This document shows positions 8,318-18,800 of a DNA stretch of 64,000 nt, piece by piece. Within the stretch, counting starts at the first letter, position 1. Each line of letters starts with the position of its first letter. This stretch comes from Arthrobacter sp. B3I9 (GTDB taxonomy: Bacteria > Actinomycetota > Actinomycetes > Actinomycetales > Micrococcaceae), in the NCBI RefSeq assembly GCF_030816935.1, contig NZ_JAUSYO010000001.1, positions 1,550,001 through 1,614,000 on the forward strand, given 5' to 3'. The notes below the pieces were generated by a model. The model did not search any database. It saw only the letters and a program-made list of their open reading frames with translations, and had not been told where the DNA came from. A program made the position numbers and the translations under genes.

Positions 8318-11300
8318 ATGTCGTCTGGGCCCAGCGTGGAGGACCACCCCGTTTCGATCATTTCCGGGGAAGGGTTTCTCGGGGACTACTACGAGCACCT
8401 GGCCGAAGAGGATGCCCGGGGGTATACGCCGGAGGCGTTGACCGCCAGGGCCGAGACGCACCGCCGGGTCGGTGCCAACCGGCAGCCGGGTGTCCCCAAC
8501 ATTTCCATTATCGACGAACCGGACTGCAGCGTCGTCTATATCGTCACCGACGACATGCCGTTCCTCGTCGACTCCGTCAACGCGGAACTTGTCCGGCAGA
8601 AGTCGCCGATCCATCTGGTGATGCATCCATTGTTCGTCGTGACGCGCAACCGGTCCACGGGCGAGCTCGTCAAGATCGCGCGCGTGCCTTCACACCTGGG
8701 CATCTCCAGCGGCGACACGGCAACCATGCCGAACCTGTCCCACCTGATTGCCGAAGGCGACAACGCCTCGCACATGGAGTCGTGGATCGCCGTCGAGATT
8801 GACCGGGCGAGCGAGGCGAAGCACGCAGAACTGGTGGAGGGCCTCGGCCACGTCCTGGGCGATGTCCGTGCCGCCGTCGAGGACTGGCCGAAGATGCGGA
8901 ACAAGGCACAGGAGATTGCCCGGGACCTGGAAAAAGTCGCCAACCCCGCCCAGATCGTGGAGCTGCGCCAGGCCCAGGAACTGTTGCGCTGGCTCGACGA
9001 CGGAAATTTCACGTTCCTTGGCTACCGTGAGTATGACCTTAAGAACGAATCCGGCGAGGACGTCCTGGAACCCCTGGACGAAAGCGGCCTGGGTCTGCTG
9101 CGCGGCGGCCCGCAAGTGCCCCACCAGATCCAGCACCTTACCGAGACCGGGCGGAAAAAGGCGCGGGAGAAGCGCGCACTCGTGATCACGAAGGCGAACT
9201 CCCGGTCCACCGTGCACCGCCCGGCCTACTTGGACTACATCGGCGTAAAAAGCTTCGATGCGGCCGGCAACGTGAACGGAGAACGCCGTTTCATCGGCCT
9301 GTTTGCCACGACCGCGTACGCCGGCTCGGTCCGCGACATCCCCGTGGTCCGCGAGAAGGTGGCCGCAGTGCTGCGGGATGCCGGTTTCCCGGCGGATTCC
9401 CACTCAGGCAAGGACCTGCTGGGCATTCTTGAGACGTATCCCCGAGACGAACTGTTCCAGATCGAGGTGCCCGACCTGGCCGCCATCGCCACCGGCATCC
9501 AGCGGTTGCAGGAACGACGCCGGACCCGCCTTTTCCTCCGGCCGGACATCTACGGCAGGTTCATGTCCGCCCTGGTCTACCTTCCGCGGGACCGCTACAC
9601 GACGAACGTCCGCCTCCGCATCGAGGAGGAACTGCGGGAGTCGTTCGATGCCGTGACCATCGACTACGAGGCCCGGATGACCGAGTCCGCGCTGGCACGG
9701 CTCTTCTTCCGCATCCGGCTCCCCAAGGGCGCCGACGTCAGCAACATCAGCAGCGATGAATTGGAGAAGCGCCTCGTCCGGGCCGCACGGTCCTGGGGCG
9801 AAGGCATTTCCGAAGTTCTCCGCGCCCGTGGCGATGGTGCGGGACCAGTGACCGCCGTAGCCGCCCAAACAGTAGGCGGCGAAACAGCAGCCGCCGAAAC
9901 AGCGGGAGAACCTGCAGCAGGCAAAACCGCTACCGGGGCATCAGCCGCGGGTGTTACCAGCGCGAAGGAACTGGCAGAGATCTGGGCCGAGGCCTTCCCG
10001 GCCAGCTACCGGGTGGACTACGAGGTGGAAGATGCCCTGGAGGACATTGCGCGCTTCGAGAAGTACGGGGCGGCTGCCGAACGGGCCGGCGAGGGCGTCA
10101 GGGAAGAACCGGGCGTCCATGTGTATCTTCCGGAAGGCGCCGGCGCCACGCTGGAGGAGGACGCCCGTGTCAAGCTCTACATGCTGGAGCCCAAGAGCCT
10201 GAGCCAGATCCTGCCGTACTTCCACAACCTTGGCCTGGAAGTCCTGGACGAACGCCCCTTCGAGATCGAGACGGCAGACCAACGCGACTTCTTCCTGTAC
10301 GACCTGGGCCTCAAGTACCCGGCCGGTGTCGATCCCCTGACAACGGGGCACCTCCTCGCCGACTCCTTCGGTGCGGCCGTGTCCGGCGCCGTGGAATCGG
10401 ACAGCTTCGACCGCCTGGTGCTGCGCGAGGGCATGCAGTGGCGGCAGGTCATCGTGCTGCGTGCCTACGCCAAGTACATGCGGCAGATGGGCAACACGAA
10501 CTCCTTCGAGTTCATGTCTGACACCCTGTTGGCCAATCCGGACGTCACCCGCGCCCTCAGCGCCCTGTTCGCGGTACGGTTCGACCCCTCGCTGGACGAC
10601 GACGAGCGCGCGGGCCGGCAGCAGGAGGTCCGGGCGGCGCTGGACGCCGCGATCGATCAGGTTACGACCCTCGACGCCGACCGCGTCCTGCGGACCTTCG
10701 CCAACCTGATCCAGGCCACCCTCCGGACGAACTACTACCAGAACAAGACCCACGTCAGCTTCAAACTGGATCCCGCAAGCATCGACGGCCTGCCGTTCCC
10801 GAGGCCGATGTTCGAGATCTGGGTCTACTCGCCCCGGGTCGAGGGCGTGCACCTCCGTTTCGGGAAGGTGGCCCGCGGCGGCCTGCGCTGGTCGGACCGC
10901 CGCGAGGACTTCCGGACCGAAATCCTGGGCCTGGTCAAGGCACAGACCGTCAAGAACGCCGTAATTGTTCCTACCGGAGCCAAGGGCGGCTTCTATGCCA
11001 AGCAGCTGCCTGACCCTTCCTCGGACCGTAGCGCCTGGATGGCCGAAGGCATTGAAAGCTACAAGACCTTCATCCGCGGCCTGCTGGACATCACGGACAA
11101 CCTCATCACGACGCCGGAGGGCGAAACGCTGGTCCCGCCGGCCGACGTCGTGCGCCACGACAGCGACGACTCCTACCTCGTGGTGGCCGCCGACAAGGGC
11201 ACTGCGTCGTTCTCCGACATCGCCAACGGACTCTCCGCCGAATACGGCTTCTGGCTCGGCGACGCGTTCGCGTCCGGCGGCTCGGTCGGATACGACCACA

Positions 11301-13291
11301 AGGCCATGGGCATTACCGCCCGCGGGGCCTGGGAATCGGTCAAGCGCCATTTCAGCGAGCTCGACCTCGACACCCAGACCGAACCCTTCACGGTTGTCGG
11401 CGTCGGCGACATGTCCGGCGATGTGTTCGGAAACGGCATGCTGCTCTCGGAGCACATCCGCCTTGTGGCTGCCTTCGACCACCGGCATATCTTCCTCGAC
11501 CCCAACCCCGACGAGGGTGCGTCATACGCCGAACGCCAGCGGCTCTTCGAGCTGCCCCGGTCCTCCTGGGACGACTACGACAAGTCACTGATCAGTGAAG
11601 GCGGCGGCGTGTTCCCACGCCAGGCCAAGACGATCCCCGTGTCAGCGCAAGTGCGGGCGGCGTTGGGGCTGCCGGAGGGCACGAAGCAGCTCAGCCCGCC
11701 CGAACTGCTGCGCGCGATCCTGCTGGCTCCCGCCGATCTGCTGTACAACGGCGGCATTGGCACCTACATCAAGGCGAGCACCGAAACCAACGCCGAGGTC
11801 GGCGACAAGGCAAACGACGCCATTCGGGTTGACGGCCGGGAACTCCGGGTAAAGGTTGTCGGTGAGGGCGGCAACCTGGGCATGACACAACGCGGGCGCG
11901 TCGAGGCCGCGCTGCAGGGCGTGATTCTGAACACCGATGCCATCGACAACTCGGCCGGTGTTGACTGCTCCGACCACGAGGTGAACATCAAGATCTTCGT
12001 GGACCGGATGGTGGCCGCAGGGAAGCTCGATGCTGCTGAACGCGCGGGGTTCCTTGCCTCCATGACGGATGAAGTCGGCCGGCTGGTGCTCGAGGACAAC
12101 ATCGACCAGAACATCCTGCTGCTCAATGACCGCATGCGCGTGACCGAGTGGAGCCCCAGCTACGAGCGCCTGATGGACTGGCTTGAGAGGTCGGCCGACC
12201 TGAAGCGCGACCTTGAGGCGCTGCCCTCGACCGAAACCCTGCACGAACGGCTCGAGCAGGGCCAGGGCCTGACATCGCCCGAGCTGGCGGTCCTTGCCGC
12301 CTACGCCAAGATCGAGCTCGCGACGGCGCTGCGGGACAGCACGCTCGCAGACGATCCCTGGTTCCGCGAGACACTCCGGGCGTACTTCCCCAGGCAGTTG
12401 CGGGAAAGGTTCGACGCCGAACTGGACAGCCACCCGCTGCGCCGGGAAATCATCGCCACCGTCGTGGCCAATGACATGATCAACATGGGCGGCATCACCT
12501 TCGCTTTCCGGGCGATGGAGGAGACCTCGGCGACCGAGGCCGCCGTCGCCAGGGCCTTTGTTGCGCTGCGCGAGGTCTATGAACTCGGGATTATGGTCGG
12601 TGAACTCAACGAGCTGCCGGCTTCCTTCCCGACAGAGCACTGGAGCACGGTCCACCTGGACATCCGCCGGCTTCTGGACCGGGCCGTCCGTTGGCTCCTG
12701 ACCCAGGGCAACCCGTCCCGGCCCATTGCCGAGATTGTGGGCGAGTTCAAGCCGCTGATGGATCCGATGCGTGCCCGGCTGCTGGACTACCTGCGGGGAG
12801 ACGACCGCGCCCGGGTGGAGGCATGGCTGGAAAAGGCCCGGGGCTGGGACCTGCCGGACGACCTTGCCCACCGGTGGGCGGAGCTGTTCGAAAGCTTCGT
12901 ACTGCTCGACATCGCCAGGATTGTCCACGTCAGCGAGGAACCCGTGGAGAGCATCGCACACGTCTACTACACCGTTTTCGACCGCTTCCACGCGGATTCG
13001 CTGCTGGAACGCATCACCAAGCTGCCCAGGAACGACCGCTGGCAGGCCCTGGCCCGGGCGGCCCTTCGTGACGACCTGTACTCCACCGTGTCCGACATGA
13101 CGACGGCGGTGCTCGAGACCACGCCGGCCGGAGCGCCCGCAGAGGAACGGCTGGGCCTGTGGGAAGGGCAGAATGCCGAACAGCTGAACCGGGCCAAGAG
13201 CATGTTCGACGAGGTCAATGCCCTGGAGGCCGACGACATGGCCTCGCTGTCGGTAGCATTGAGGCTCTTGAGGTCAATCGTTCGACGCTGA
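8318..13291 (+). CDS. gdh: Large NAD-specific glutamate dehydrogenase (GDH-180 type)
   Basis: This enzyme deaminates glutamate to 2-oxoglutarate with NAD+. The 1657-residue product has the family layout: N-terminal ACT-like regulatory modules, a helical region, a catalytic domain (ARGGLRWSDRREDFRTE near residue 852, KGGFYAK after it), a Rossmann part with GVGDMSGDVFGNGML near 1028, and a long helical C-terminus. Start set at the ATG at 8318 because GGAGG lies 8 bases upstream; in-frame GTG and ATG codons at 8300 and 8303 have no such site. An odd Ala/Gly/Thr-rich linker lies at about residues 508-547. It is a single gene in its own transcript or shared with the following kinase, which starts 38 bp later. 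Confidence 0.95.
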   Translation: MSSGPSVEDHPVSIISGEGFLGDYYEHLAEEDARGYTPEALTARAETHRRVGANRQPGVPNISIIDEPDCSVVYIVTDDMPFLVDSVNAELVRQKSPIHLVMHPLFVVTRNRSTGELVKIARVPSHLGISSGDTATMPNLSHLIAEGDNASHMESWIAVEIDRASEAKHAELVEGLGHVLGDVRAAVEDWPKMRNKAQEIARDLEKVANPAQIVELRQAQELLRWLDDGNFTFLGYREYDLKNESGEDVLEPLDESGLGLLRGGPQVPHQIQHLTETGRKKAREKRALVITKANSRSTVHRPAYLDYIGVKSFDAAGNVNGERRFIGLFATTAYAGSVRDIPVVREKVAAVLRDAGFPADSHSGKDLLGILETYPRDELFQIEVPDLAAIATGIQRLQERRRTRLFLRPDIYGRFMSALVYLPRDRYTTNVRLRIEEELRESFDAVTIDYEARMTESALARLFFRIRLPKGADVSNISSDELEKRLVRAARSWGEGISEVLRARGDGAGPVTAVAAQTVGGETAAAETAGEPAAGKTATGASAAGVTSAKELAEIWAEAFPASYRVDYEVEDALEDIARFEKYGAAAERAGEGVREEPGVHVYLPEGAGATLEEDARVKLYMLEPKSLSQILPYFHNLGLEVLDERPFEIETADQRDFFLYDLGLKYPAGVDPLTTGHLLADSFGAAVSGAVESDSFDRLVLREGMQWRQVIVLRAYAKYMRQMGNTNSFEFMSDTLLANPDVTRALSALFAVRFDPSLDDDERAGRQQEVRAALDAAIDQVTTLDADRVLRTFANLIQATLRTNYYQNKTHVSFKLDPASIDGLPFPRPMFEIWVYSPRVEGVHLRFGKVARGGLRWSDRREDFRTEILGLVKAQTVKNAVIVPTGAKGGFYAKQLPDPSSDRSAWMAEGIESYKTFIRGLLDITDNLITTPEGETLVPPADVVRHDSDDSYLVVAADKGTASFSDIANGLSAEYGFWLGDAFASGGSVGYDHKAMGITARGAWESVKRHFSELDLDTQTEPFTVVGVGDMSGDVFGNGMLLSEHIRLVAAFDHRHIFLDPNPDEGASYAERQRLFELPRSSWDDYDKSLISEGGGVFPRQAKTIPVSAQVRAALGLPEGTKQLSPPELLRAILLAPADLLYNGGIGTYIKASTETNAEVGDKANDAIRVDGRELRVKVVGEGGNLGMTQRGRVEAALQGVILNTDAIDNSAGVDCSDHEVNIKIFVDRMVAAGKLDAAERAGFLASMTDEVGRLVLEDNIDQNILLLNDRMRVTEWSPSYERLMDWLERSADLKRDLEALPSTETLHERLEQGQGLTSPELAVLAAYAKIELATALRDSTLADDPWFRETLRAYFPRQLRERFDAELDSHPLRREIIATVVANDMINMGGITFAFRAMEETSATEAAVARAFVALREVYELGIMVGELNELPASFPTEHWSTVHLDIRRLLDRAVRWLLTQGNPSRPIAEIVGEFKPLMDPMRARLLDYLRGDDRARVEAWLEKARGWDLPDDLAHRWAELFESFVLLDIARIVHVSEEPVESIAHVYYTVFDRFHADSLLERITKLPRNDRWQALARAALRDDLYSTVSDMTTAVLETTPAGAPAEERLGLWEGQNAEQLNRAKSMFDEVNALEADDMASLSVALRLLRSIVRR

Positions 13292-13329
13292 CTGCACTTT
13301 GGTGCGGCAGCGTCGCAAATGGAGGTTTT

Positions 13330-14799
13330 GTGGCAATCTTTACGGACCCTATCAGGGAGCATGCTGATTTTGGCCCGGGGGATGCTGAATGGCTGCACCT
13401 CCTGGTCGGCGACTGGCAGATGGTCGCCGACCTTGCGTTCGCGGACCTGGCGCTCTGGTTCCCGCACCCCGAATTCGGCTACGTGGCGCTCGCGCACGTC
13501 CGCCCCTCCACCACGCACACGGTGTTCCACTCCGACTTCGTGGGGGAGGGGATCCGTTCCGACTTGAAGCCGCTTGTCGACAAGGCGTGGGAGAGCCGCA
13601 CGATCGAGCGCTCGAATGAGACCAACTGGAGCAGCGAGATGGCGTTGCGGGTCGAAGCTGTGCCTATGGTCCGCAACGGCCGGACCCTCGCTATCGTCAC
13701 GACGCACATGGATCTGTCCAGCTCGCGCATGCCCTCACGGCTGGAACTGACCTACCGGCAGTGCGCGTACGACCTCTTGCGGATGGGGACCCTGGGGCTC
13801 TGGCCGGACTTCGCCTCGCCTACCGGCTCCCGCCGGGGGGCACCGCGCGTCGGTGACGGCCTGATCCGGCTGGACGCCGAAGGTATCGTCCAGTACGCGA
13901 GCCCCAACGGCGTCTCTGCTTTCCGGCGCCTGGGCGACGGCGAATCCCTGGAGGGCCGCAGCCTCGCCGAGGTGGCCGCGGGGCTGCTGAAGGACCGGCG
14001 CCTGGTGGACGAGACCCTGCCCCTGGTCGTTACCGGCCGGATGCCGTGGCGCAGCGAAATCGAATCCCGCGGCGTCAGCCTCTCGCTGCGCGCGATCCCG
14101 CTGCGGGACGAGGAACACCGCTTCGGCGCGCTCGTGTTGTGCCGCGATGTTTCGGAGCTGCGGCGGCGGGAGATGGAACTCGTCACCAAGGACGCCACGA
14201 TCCGCGAGATCCACCACCGGGTCAAGAACAACCTGCAGACCGTTGCAGCGCTGCTGCGGATGCAGTCCCGCCGCATGGTCAGCGACGAGGCCAAGCAGGG
14301 GCTCGAACAGGCCATGCGCCGGGTGGCGACCATAGCCCTGGTGCACGAAACGCTGTCGCAGGGCTTGACCCAGAGCGTTGACTTCGATGAGTTGATCGGG
14401 CGGCAGTTCCGCCTGTCCGCCGAAGTGGCTTCGCCGTCCCAGCAGGTGCGCACGCAGCGCTCGGGCCTGTTCGGCGAACTGCCGAGCGACTTTGCCACAC
14501 CGCTGGCCCTCGTCATCAACGAGCTGGTGACCAACGCCGTCGAGCACGGGCTGGAAGGGCGGGCAGGGACGGTCTGGCTCATCGCGGACCGCTCCGAAAG
14601 CGAGGACGGCGACGAGCTGCTGACAGTTACCATCGCGGATGACGGCGTAGGCATACCGGAGACGCCCTATGTGGAAGGCTTGGGCCTGCAGATCGTCCGC
14701 ACCCTCGTCACCAGCGAACTCGGTGGCAGCATCAAATGGACTGCGCGCGAAGGAGGCGGCACGGCCGTAGAGATCGTGCTGAGCCTGGCCGCCAGCTAG
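13330..14799 (+). CDS. pdtaS: Sensor histidine kinase, PdtaS-like (HisKA_2)
   Basis: Start set at the GTG at 13330, which has GGAGG four bases upstream and gives MAIFTDPIREHADF; the open frame further upstream overlaps gdh. The 489-residue soluble protein has an N-terminal GAF-type domain (about 1-150), a PAS-like fold (IVQYASPNGVSAFRRL, about 180-280), the HisKA_2 dimerisation box EIHHRVKNNLQTVAALL with the phospho-accepting His, and a HATPase_c domain (NELVTNAVEHGLEG, DDGVGIPE, GLGLQIVRTL). There are no membrane segments. PdtaS phosphorylates the antiterminator response regulator PdtaR in mycobacteria; no response regulator is next to it here. A bidirectional hairpin follows the stop. Confidence 0.9.
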   Translation: MAIFTDPIREHADFGPGDAEWLHLLVGDWQMVADLAFADLALWFPHPEFGYVALAHVRPSTTHTVFHSDFVGEGIRSDLKPLVDKAWESRTIERSNETNWSSEMALRVEAVPMVRNGRTLAIVTTHMDLSSSRMPSRLELTYRQCAYDLLRMGTLGLWPDFASPTGSRRGAPRVGDGLIRLDAEGIVQYASPNGVSAFRRLGDGESLEGRSLAEVAAGLLKDRRLVDETLPLVVTGRMPWRSEIESRGVSLSLRAIPLRDEEHRFGALVLCRDVSELRRREMELVTKDATIREIHHRVKNNLQTVAALLRMQSRRMVSDEAKQGLEQAMRRVATIALVHETLSQGLTQSVDFDELIGRQFRLSAEVASPSQQVRTQRSGLFGELPSDFATPLALVINELVTNAVEHGLEGRAGTVWLIADRSESEDGDELLTVTIADDGVGIPETPYVEGLGLQIVRTLVTSELGGSIKWTAREGGGTAVEIVLSLAAS

Positions 14800-14822
14800 G
14801 GGATGCCCGCGTGGTTAACTAA

Positions 14823-14856
14823 GGAAGGGCCGCAGACCTGGGTCTGCGGCCCTTCC
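14823..14856 (+). terminator. Hairpin between convergent genes
   Basis: A perfect 16-bp stem (14823-14838 with 14841-14856) closed by a TG loop lies 24 bases after the kinase stop and 42 bases beyond the whiB1 stop on the other strand. The T-tract is weak on the plus strand, so efficiency is uncertain. It probably serves both convergent genes. Confidence 0.75.
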
Positions 14857-14897
14857 GTCTGTCCCGCCGGGGCAGGACATCCGCCCGAAGGCTGAAG

Positions 14898-15146
14898 TCA
14901 GGACGCGCGGCGGGCGCGTGCTGCGCGGCGCTTCAGGGCGCGGCGCTCGTCCTCGCTCATGCCGCCCCAGACGCCGGCATCCTGGCCGGACTCGAGCGCC
15001 CACTGCAGGCAGGTGTCTATGACCGGGCAGCGCCGGCAAACGCTTTTGGCTTCCTCGATCTGCAGGAGGGCCGGTCCGGTGTTTCCTACCGGGAAGAACA
15101 GCTCCGGGTCCTTGTCAAGGCACGCTGCGCGGTTACGCCAATCCAT
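14898..15146 (-). CDS. whiB1: WhiB-family iron-sulfur regulator WhiB1
   Basis: WhiB proteins are actinobacterial regulators that bind a nitric-oxide-sensitive [4Fe-4S] cluster and the sigma factor SigA. The 82-residue product has the four cluster cysteines at positions 9, 37, 40 and 46 and the turn motif GVWGG, followed by a basic DNA-contact tail (RALKRRAARARR). The N-terminus MDWR and the segment ELFFPVGNTGPALLQIEEAK match WhiB1 rather than WhiB2-7. WhiB1 is essential in mycobacteria. A terminator-like hairpin sits about 70 bases upstream in the probable leader. Confidence 0.93.
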   Translation of the reverse strand: MDWRNRAACLDKDPELFFPVGNTGPALLQIEEAKSVCRRCPVIDTCLQWALESGQDAGVWGGMSEDERRALKRRAARARRAS

Positions 15147-15214
15147 GCTGATCAGTCACTCCATTCCTGGGAACACGTTAGAACGCCCTTGTGAAATTAT
15201 TCACTAGGGGCTAC

Positions 15215-15242
15215 ATAAGAAAGGGGCCCACTGGGCCCCCTT
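15215..15242 (-). promoter_or_regulatory. Terminator-like hairpin upstream of whiB1 (possible attenuator)
   Basis: On the minus strand a 10-bp stem with one G-U pair and a 3-base loop (15220-15242) is followed by TTTCTTAT. It reads as an intrinsic terminator oriented towards whiB1, and ends about 70 bases before its start codon. No minus-strand gene lies upstream that would need terminating: the neighbour is divergent. It may therefore attenuate whiB1 itself, or the whiB1 promoter may lie downstream of it (a weak TAATTT -10 candidate exists there). Confidence 0.5.
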
Positions 15243-15373
15243 GGTCAACTGAATTAAGCGTGTCATGTTAACGCCGTGTAAACAAGGGGTAATGGGATCC
15301 GAATAACGCGTGGATCGTGAGCGATGCATCACATTGTCTGGCGGCGCCCCCACCTTTAGGGGACTATGTCCGG

Positions 15374-15379
15374 TACTCT
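15374..15379 (+). promoter_or_regulatory. -10 box of a leaderless promoter
   Basis: TACTCT ends six bases before the GTG at 15386, the spacing of leaderless actinobacterial transcripts. The -35 region is poor, and no ribosome-binding site precedes the GTG. Confidence 0.5.
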
Positions 15380-15385
15380 GCCAGT

Positions 15386-15862
15386 GTGTCAAGACCCCCT
15401 GAAAACCCACGCCAAGCTCCGGGACCCGGCGCTGGCGGCCCGGACGGACGCCGCGCCCGGGATGTCCAGAGGCCCGCCGCCGTTGCCGTCATCGCCGCAA
15501 TAGTGGCGGTCGAGGCTACCGCCTTGCTCACCGCCGCCGGCTGGTACGGAAGTCAGCTGATCAGCGGAGCCCCGGTTCTCTCCTTTTGGGGAGCGGTGTT
15601 TACGCTGGGCCTGCTCCTCGGCTTTGCCGTCTGGCTCCTTGCCGTCGCCCGGTTCCTTTTCCGCGGGTACCGCTGGCCGCGGGCGGGAGCCCTCGTGGTC
15701 CAACTCCTGGTCCTCACGATCGGCTTTCCGACACTGACGGGCGGATACCCCTTGGCCGGCCTGGCCATGCTGGTGCCCGCGGCGATAGTAATCGTGCTGC
15801 TGTTCGACAAGCGTGTCATTTCATTTGCTTCCCGGACCGGCGGTGCGCCTCCTGCCCTGTAG
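15386..15862 (+). CDS. Small four-helix membrane protein, hypothetical
   Basis: A 158-residue protein starting VSRPPENPRQAPGPGAGG, a proline-rich cytoplasmic tail, then about four membrane segments: VAVIAAIVAVEATALLTAAG, WGAVFTLGLLLGFAVWLLAV, GALVVQLLVLTIGFPTLTGG, and LAGLAMLVPAAIVIVLLF. It ends in a short polar tail. No catalytic or binding motif is visible. Similar small integral membrane proteins are frequent in Arthrobacter and relatives, with unknown function. The GTG start was chosen from the -10 box; an ATG at 15317 lies upstream of that box. It converges on the FHA/FtsK gene, whose stop is 11 bp away. Confidence 0.75.
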   Translation: MSRPPENPRQAPGPGAGGPDGRRARDVQRPAAVAVIAAIVAVEATALLTAAGWYGSQLISGAPVLSFWGAVFTLGLLLGFAVWLLAVARFLFRGYRWPRAGALVVQLLVLTIGFPTLTGGYPLAGLAMLVPAAIVIVLLFDKRVISFASRTGGAPPAL

Positions 15863-15872
15863 CCGTGTCGCG

Positions 15873-18800
15873 TTACGAGGCAATATCCGGCCTGGCGCTG
15901 CCGGCTGCGGGATCCGCAAGCTGCACAGCCGTTGCCTGTCCATTCAAAACCACCACGGCCCGTCCGGGCGGCGGATTGGCTTCCGGTTCGAATCGCACCC
16001 CGAAAAAATCGCTGTCCAGAAGACTCCGGGGACGGATCAGGATTCCTGCTCCCTGGCGGCGCGCACACTGCGCAAGCGGGACGCGCTGCTGAAACACCGG
16101 GCCGAAACCGGCCGTCAGAACCACCGTCCAGCCGAGGGTGTTGAGCCCGGAGAGCTGGCGGTTGCAGTCCTCCGACTGGAGGTCGAGGTCATCGGCGAGC
16201 AGCACGGCCTCCGGATGCAAAGCGCCGGCGCGGGCCTTAGCGAGAAGCCCCGCCCAATATCCGGCCGGATCTTTGCCTCGCCCGGGCTGCAGGCAGCCGC
16301 CCGGCGGAGAGTTCAGCCCGGGTAGTGCCGCCAGCAGGCTCGTCTTGCCTGAGCCCGGACCGCCCAGGGCGGCCAGGACGCTCCCCGTCGGGAGCGTCAG
16401 CGAAACCGGCCCCAGTTCATCTCCTCCCACTCCAAGGAACAGCCGGACGTGTGGCCGTGAGCCAGAGGCCCTCGCGTCCGTCCCTTCCGGCTTCGGTATC
16501 GGCGAGCCTGCGTCGAGGCCCTTTGCTCTGGGACGGTCGCCGATTCGGGCCAGGACGTCCGCTACGCCGACCCGGGAAGGCAAGGCGTCGACCCGGAACG
16601 GCGCCTGCCGAAGTGGCGTCAGAAGTGGCGTCAGAAGTGGCGTCGGGAGCGGTGCCGGGAGACCTGCGGGGGATCCGGGCAGGGGCGCCCGGTAAAGCTG
16701 GGCGACGTGGGGCGCATCCGCCGGGGTGCCGGTGAAGGGCCCCTGAGCGGCAACCCGACCGGGAAAAACCGCGATCTCCGGCAACCGCGGCCAGGTAAGC
16801 CGGACGTCATCCGGGCTTCCTGCCGGAAAGAAGAGGCGGTTGGCAATGTTGCCGTAGAACCTTGAAGTGGTCAGTTCCCGTTCGCCGGAGATAAGGACCG
16901 CGATGCCGGCCTTGGCCCCGTCGCGGACGATGTCATGGACCAGCTCTTCGCCTCGGATCAGGGGGCCGGAGCGGAAGGCCGAAACCCAGGAGCCCCAGCC
17001 GCACACGGCCAGCACCAACCGCGGGGCAGGCACGCGGGGCATGCTCAGCCTTCGCGCCATTTCGCCGGCCAGCCTTTCCAGCACCCTGACCGCGCGCCCC
17101 TGTTCGTGTGGTCCTGCCACGGCCCCGACCCGGGGCGAGCCGGCGGCCCGGTGAAAAGAACCTGCGGCGTCAAGGATGTAAAGATGCGATTCCTGTTCCG
17201 CAGCCAGCAACTGGGCCACCGCGAGGGCCAGGGCTTCGTCCGTGCCACCGACGGCATTGCTGTCCGCATCACCGGCCGCACCGTTGAATGCCATCCCAGC
17301 GCCCGCACCTGCTCCGGTGGGCCGGCCGATGAAGCCGAGGTGGCCATCGGCGTCCGGGTGCCAGCACAACTCCGCGAGGCGCTGCTGTTCCGGCATGTCC
17401 AGCCACCCCAGACGGACAGCGCCGGTTCGGCCGGAGCCGGAGGGTGGCGGGCTGGCCGGAGGTGGACCGGAGGAGCCGGAGGGCGGAAACGGCAGCAGCG
17501 GCGGGAGCGGCCCGGCGACCGGCCGGCGCGGGGGCAAGCCTCCGCTCGCCGTCCATATCGTGCGCGCAACGTCGGCAAGTGCGGCAGCTTCCGGTGATGG
17601 GGGTTGGACGGGCCGCTCCACTGCTGTCCGGACTTCCGCAGGCTGGCCGCTTAGCCAGTCCGCGGCAGCCAACACGGTCACTGCTTGCCCCGCCGGCGAA
17701 GGCCGGTCCGGGGTGAGGGTGGCTGTCTGGAACTCCGTCGGCACTTCGGTCCCTTTGACCAGGAAGGCACGCCCGGGAGCCGCGATGGGGATGTCCGCCG
17801 CAAGCGGGGAATTCAGAACGTCGACCGATTCCATCCCGGACTGGACCCGCAGGGCGATCCGGCTGGTCACGTTTGCCCGGATGTCGGCGTTGATCGCGCC
17901 CTGCGGACGCTGTGTAGCCATGACGAGATGGATTCCAAGAGACCGGCCGATGGCTGCAATTCTCATCAGCTCGGCCAAAGCGCGCGGGGCCTCCTCAACC
18001 AGAATCCTGAATTCGTCGATGACGACGACGAGGTGGGGGAGGGCAGGAAGAGCCCGGCCCAGCGACCGGTAAGCTCCGAGGTCGCCAACGTGGGCGGCGG
18101 CAAGCAGCTCTTCCCGGCGGCGGACCTCGGAGCGCAGGGACACCAGGGTGCGGTCGACCTCCGGTAATCCGAGATCGGTCAGCATTCCCACGCAGTGTGG
18201 CAGCCCTGTAAGCGGACCGAGGCCCGACCCGCCCTTGAAGTCGACAAAGAGAAGGCTGATGCGGTCCGGCGGATAGCTTGCGGCAAGGGCGGCGGCCAGG
18301 GTCCGGAGAATTTCCGATTTGCCCGAGCCGGTGGTGCCAGCAACCAGGAGGTGCGGGCCGTCATGCACGATGTCCACCAGGACGGGTCCGGTCTTGCTGA
18401 CGCCGACGGGAACAGGCATCCCCATGGTGTCCGCCGACCGTACCCAGCGCCGGGCGACGTCCGTGGCATCGAGCGGCAGGATCCGCGCCAGGGGGACGGT
18501 GGCGGGCATAGCGTCTTGCGGGTCCGCGTGCGCGGTTCCGGCCGACCCCAGCCGGCGGCAAAAGTCGTCAAACACCGTGCAGGGGACGAGGTCCGGGAGG
18601 AAGGGGATCATGCTCCGTCCGCGTCGCAGCCAGGCAGTGCCCCCTCGCAGGACGATGGCGGCGTCCGAGGGACCCGGCAGCGGTCCGAATTGCAGCACCT
18701 GCCAGCCCTTGCTGGCGGCCAAGGAGCCCAGGCCGGCGGCCCAGGAAGTGTCCTGCACCCGCCCGGCCGATTCTGCGCCAGCAAGGGTGAGGATAATCAG

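Noticed and set aside
9941..11488. A 515-codon open frame antisense to gdh
   Set aside because: Shadow of the glutamate dehydrogenase gene, without ribosome-binding site or recognisable protein features.
15315..15335. A CRP/FNR-like dyad upstream of whiB1 (TGTGA ... TCACG)
   Set aside because: The half-sites are eight bases apart rather than six, so it does not match the CRP consensus.
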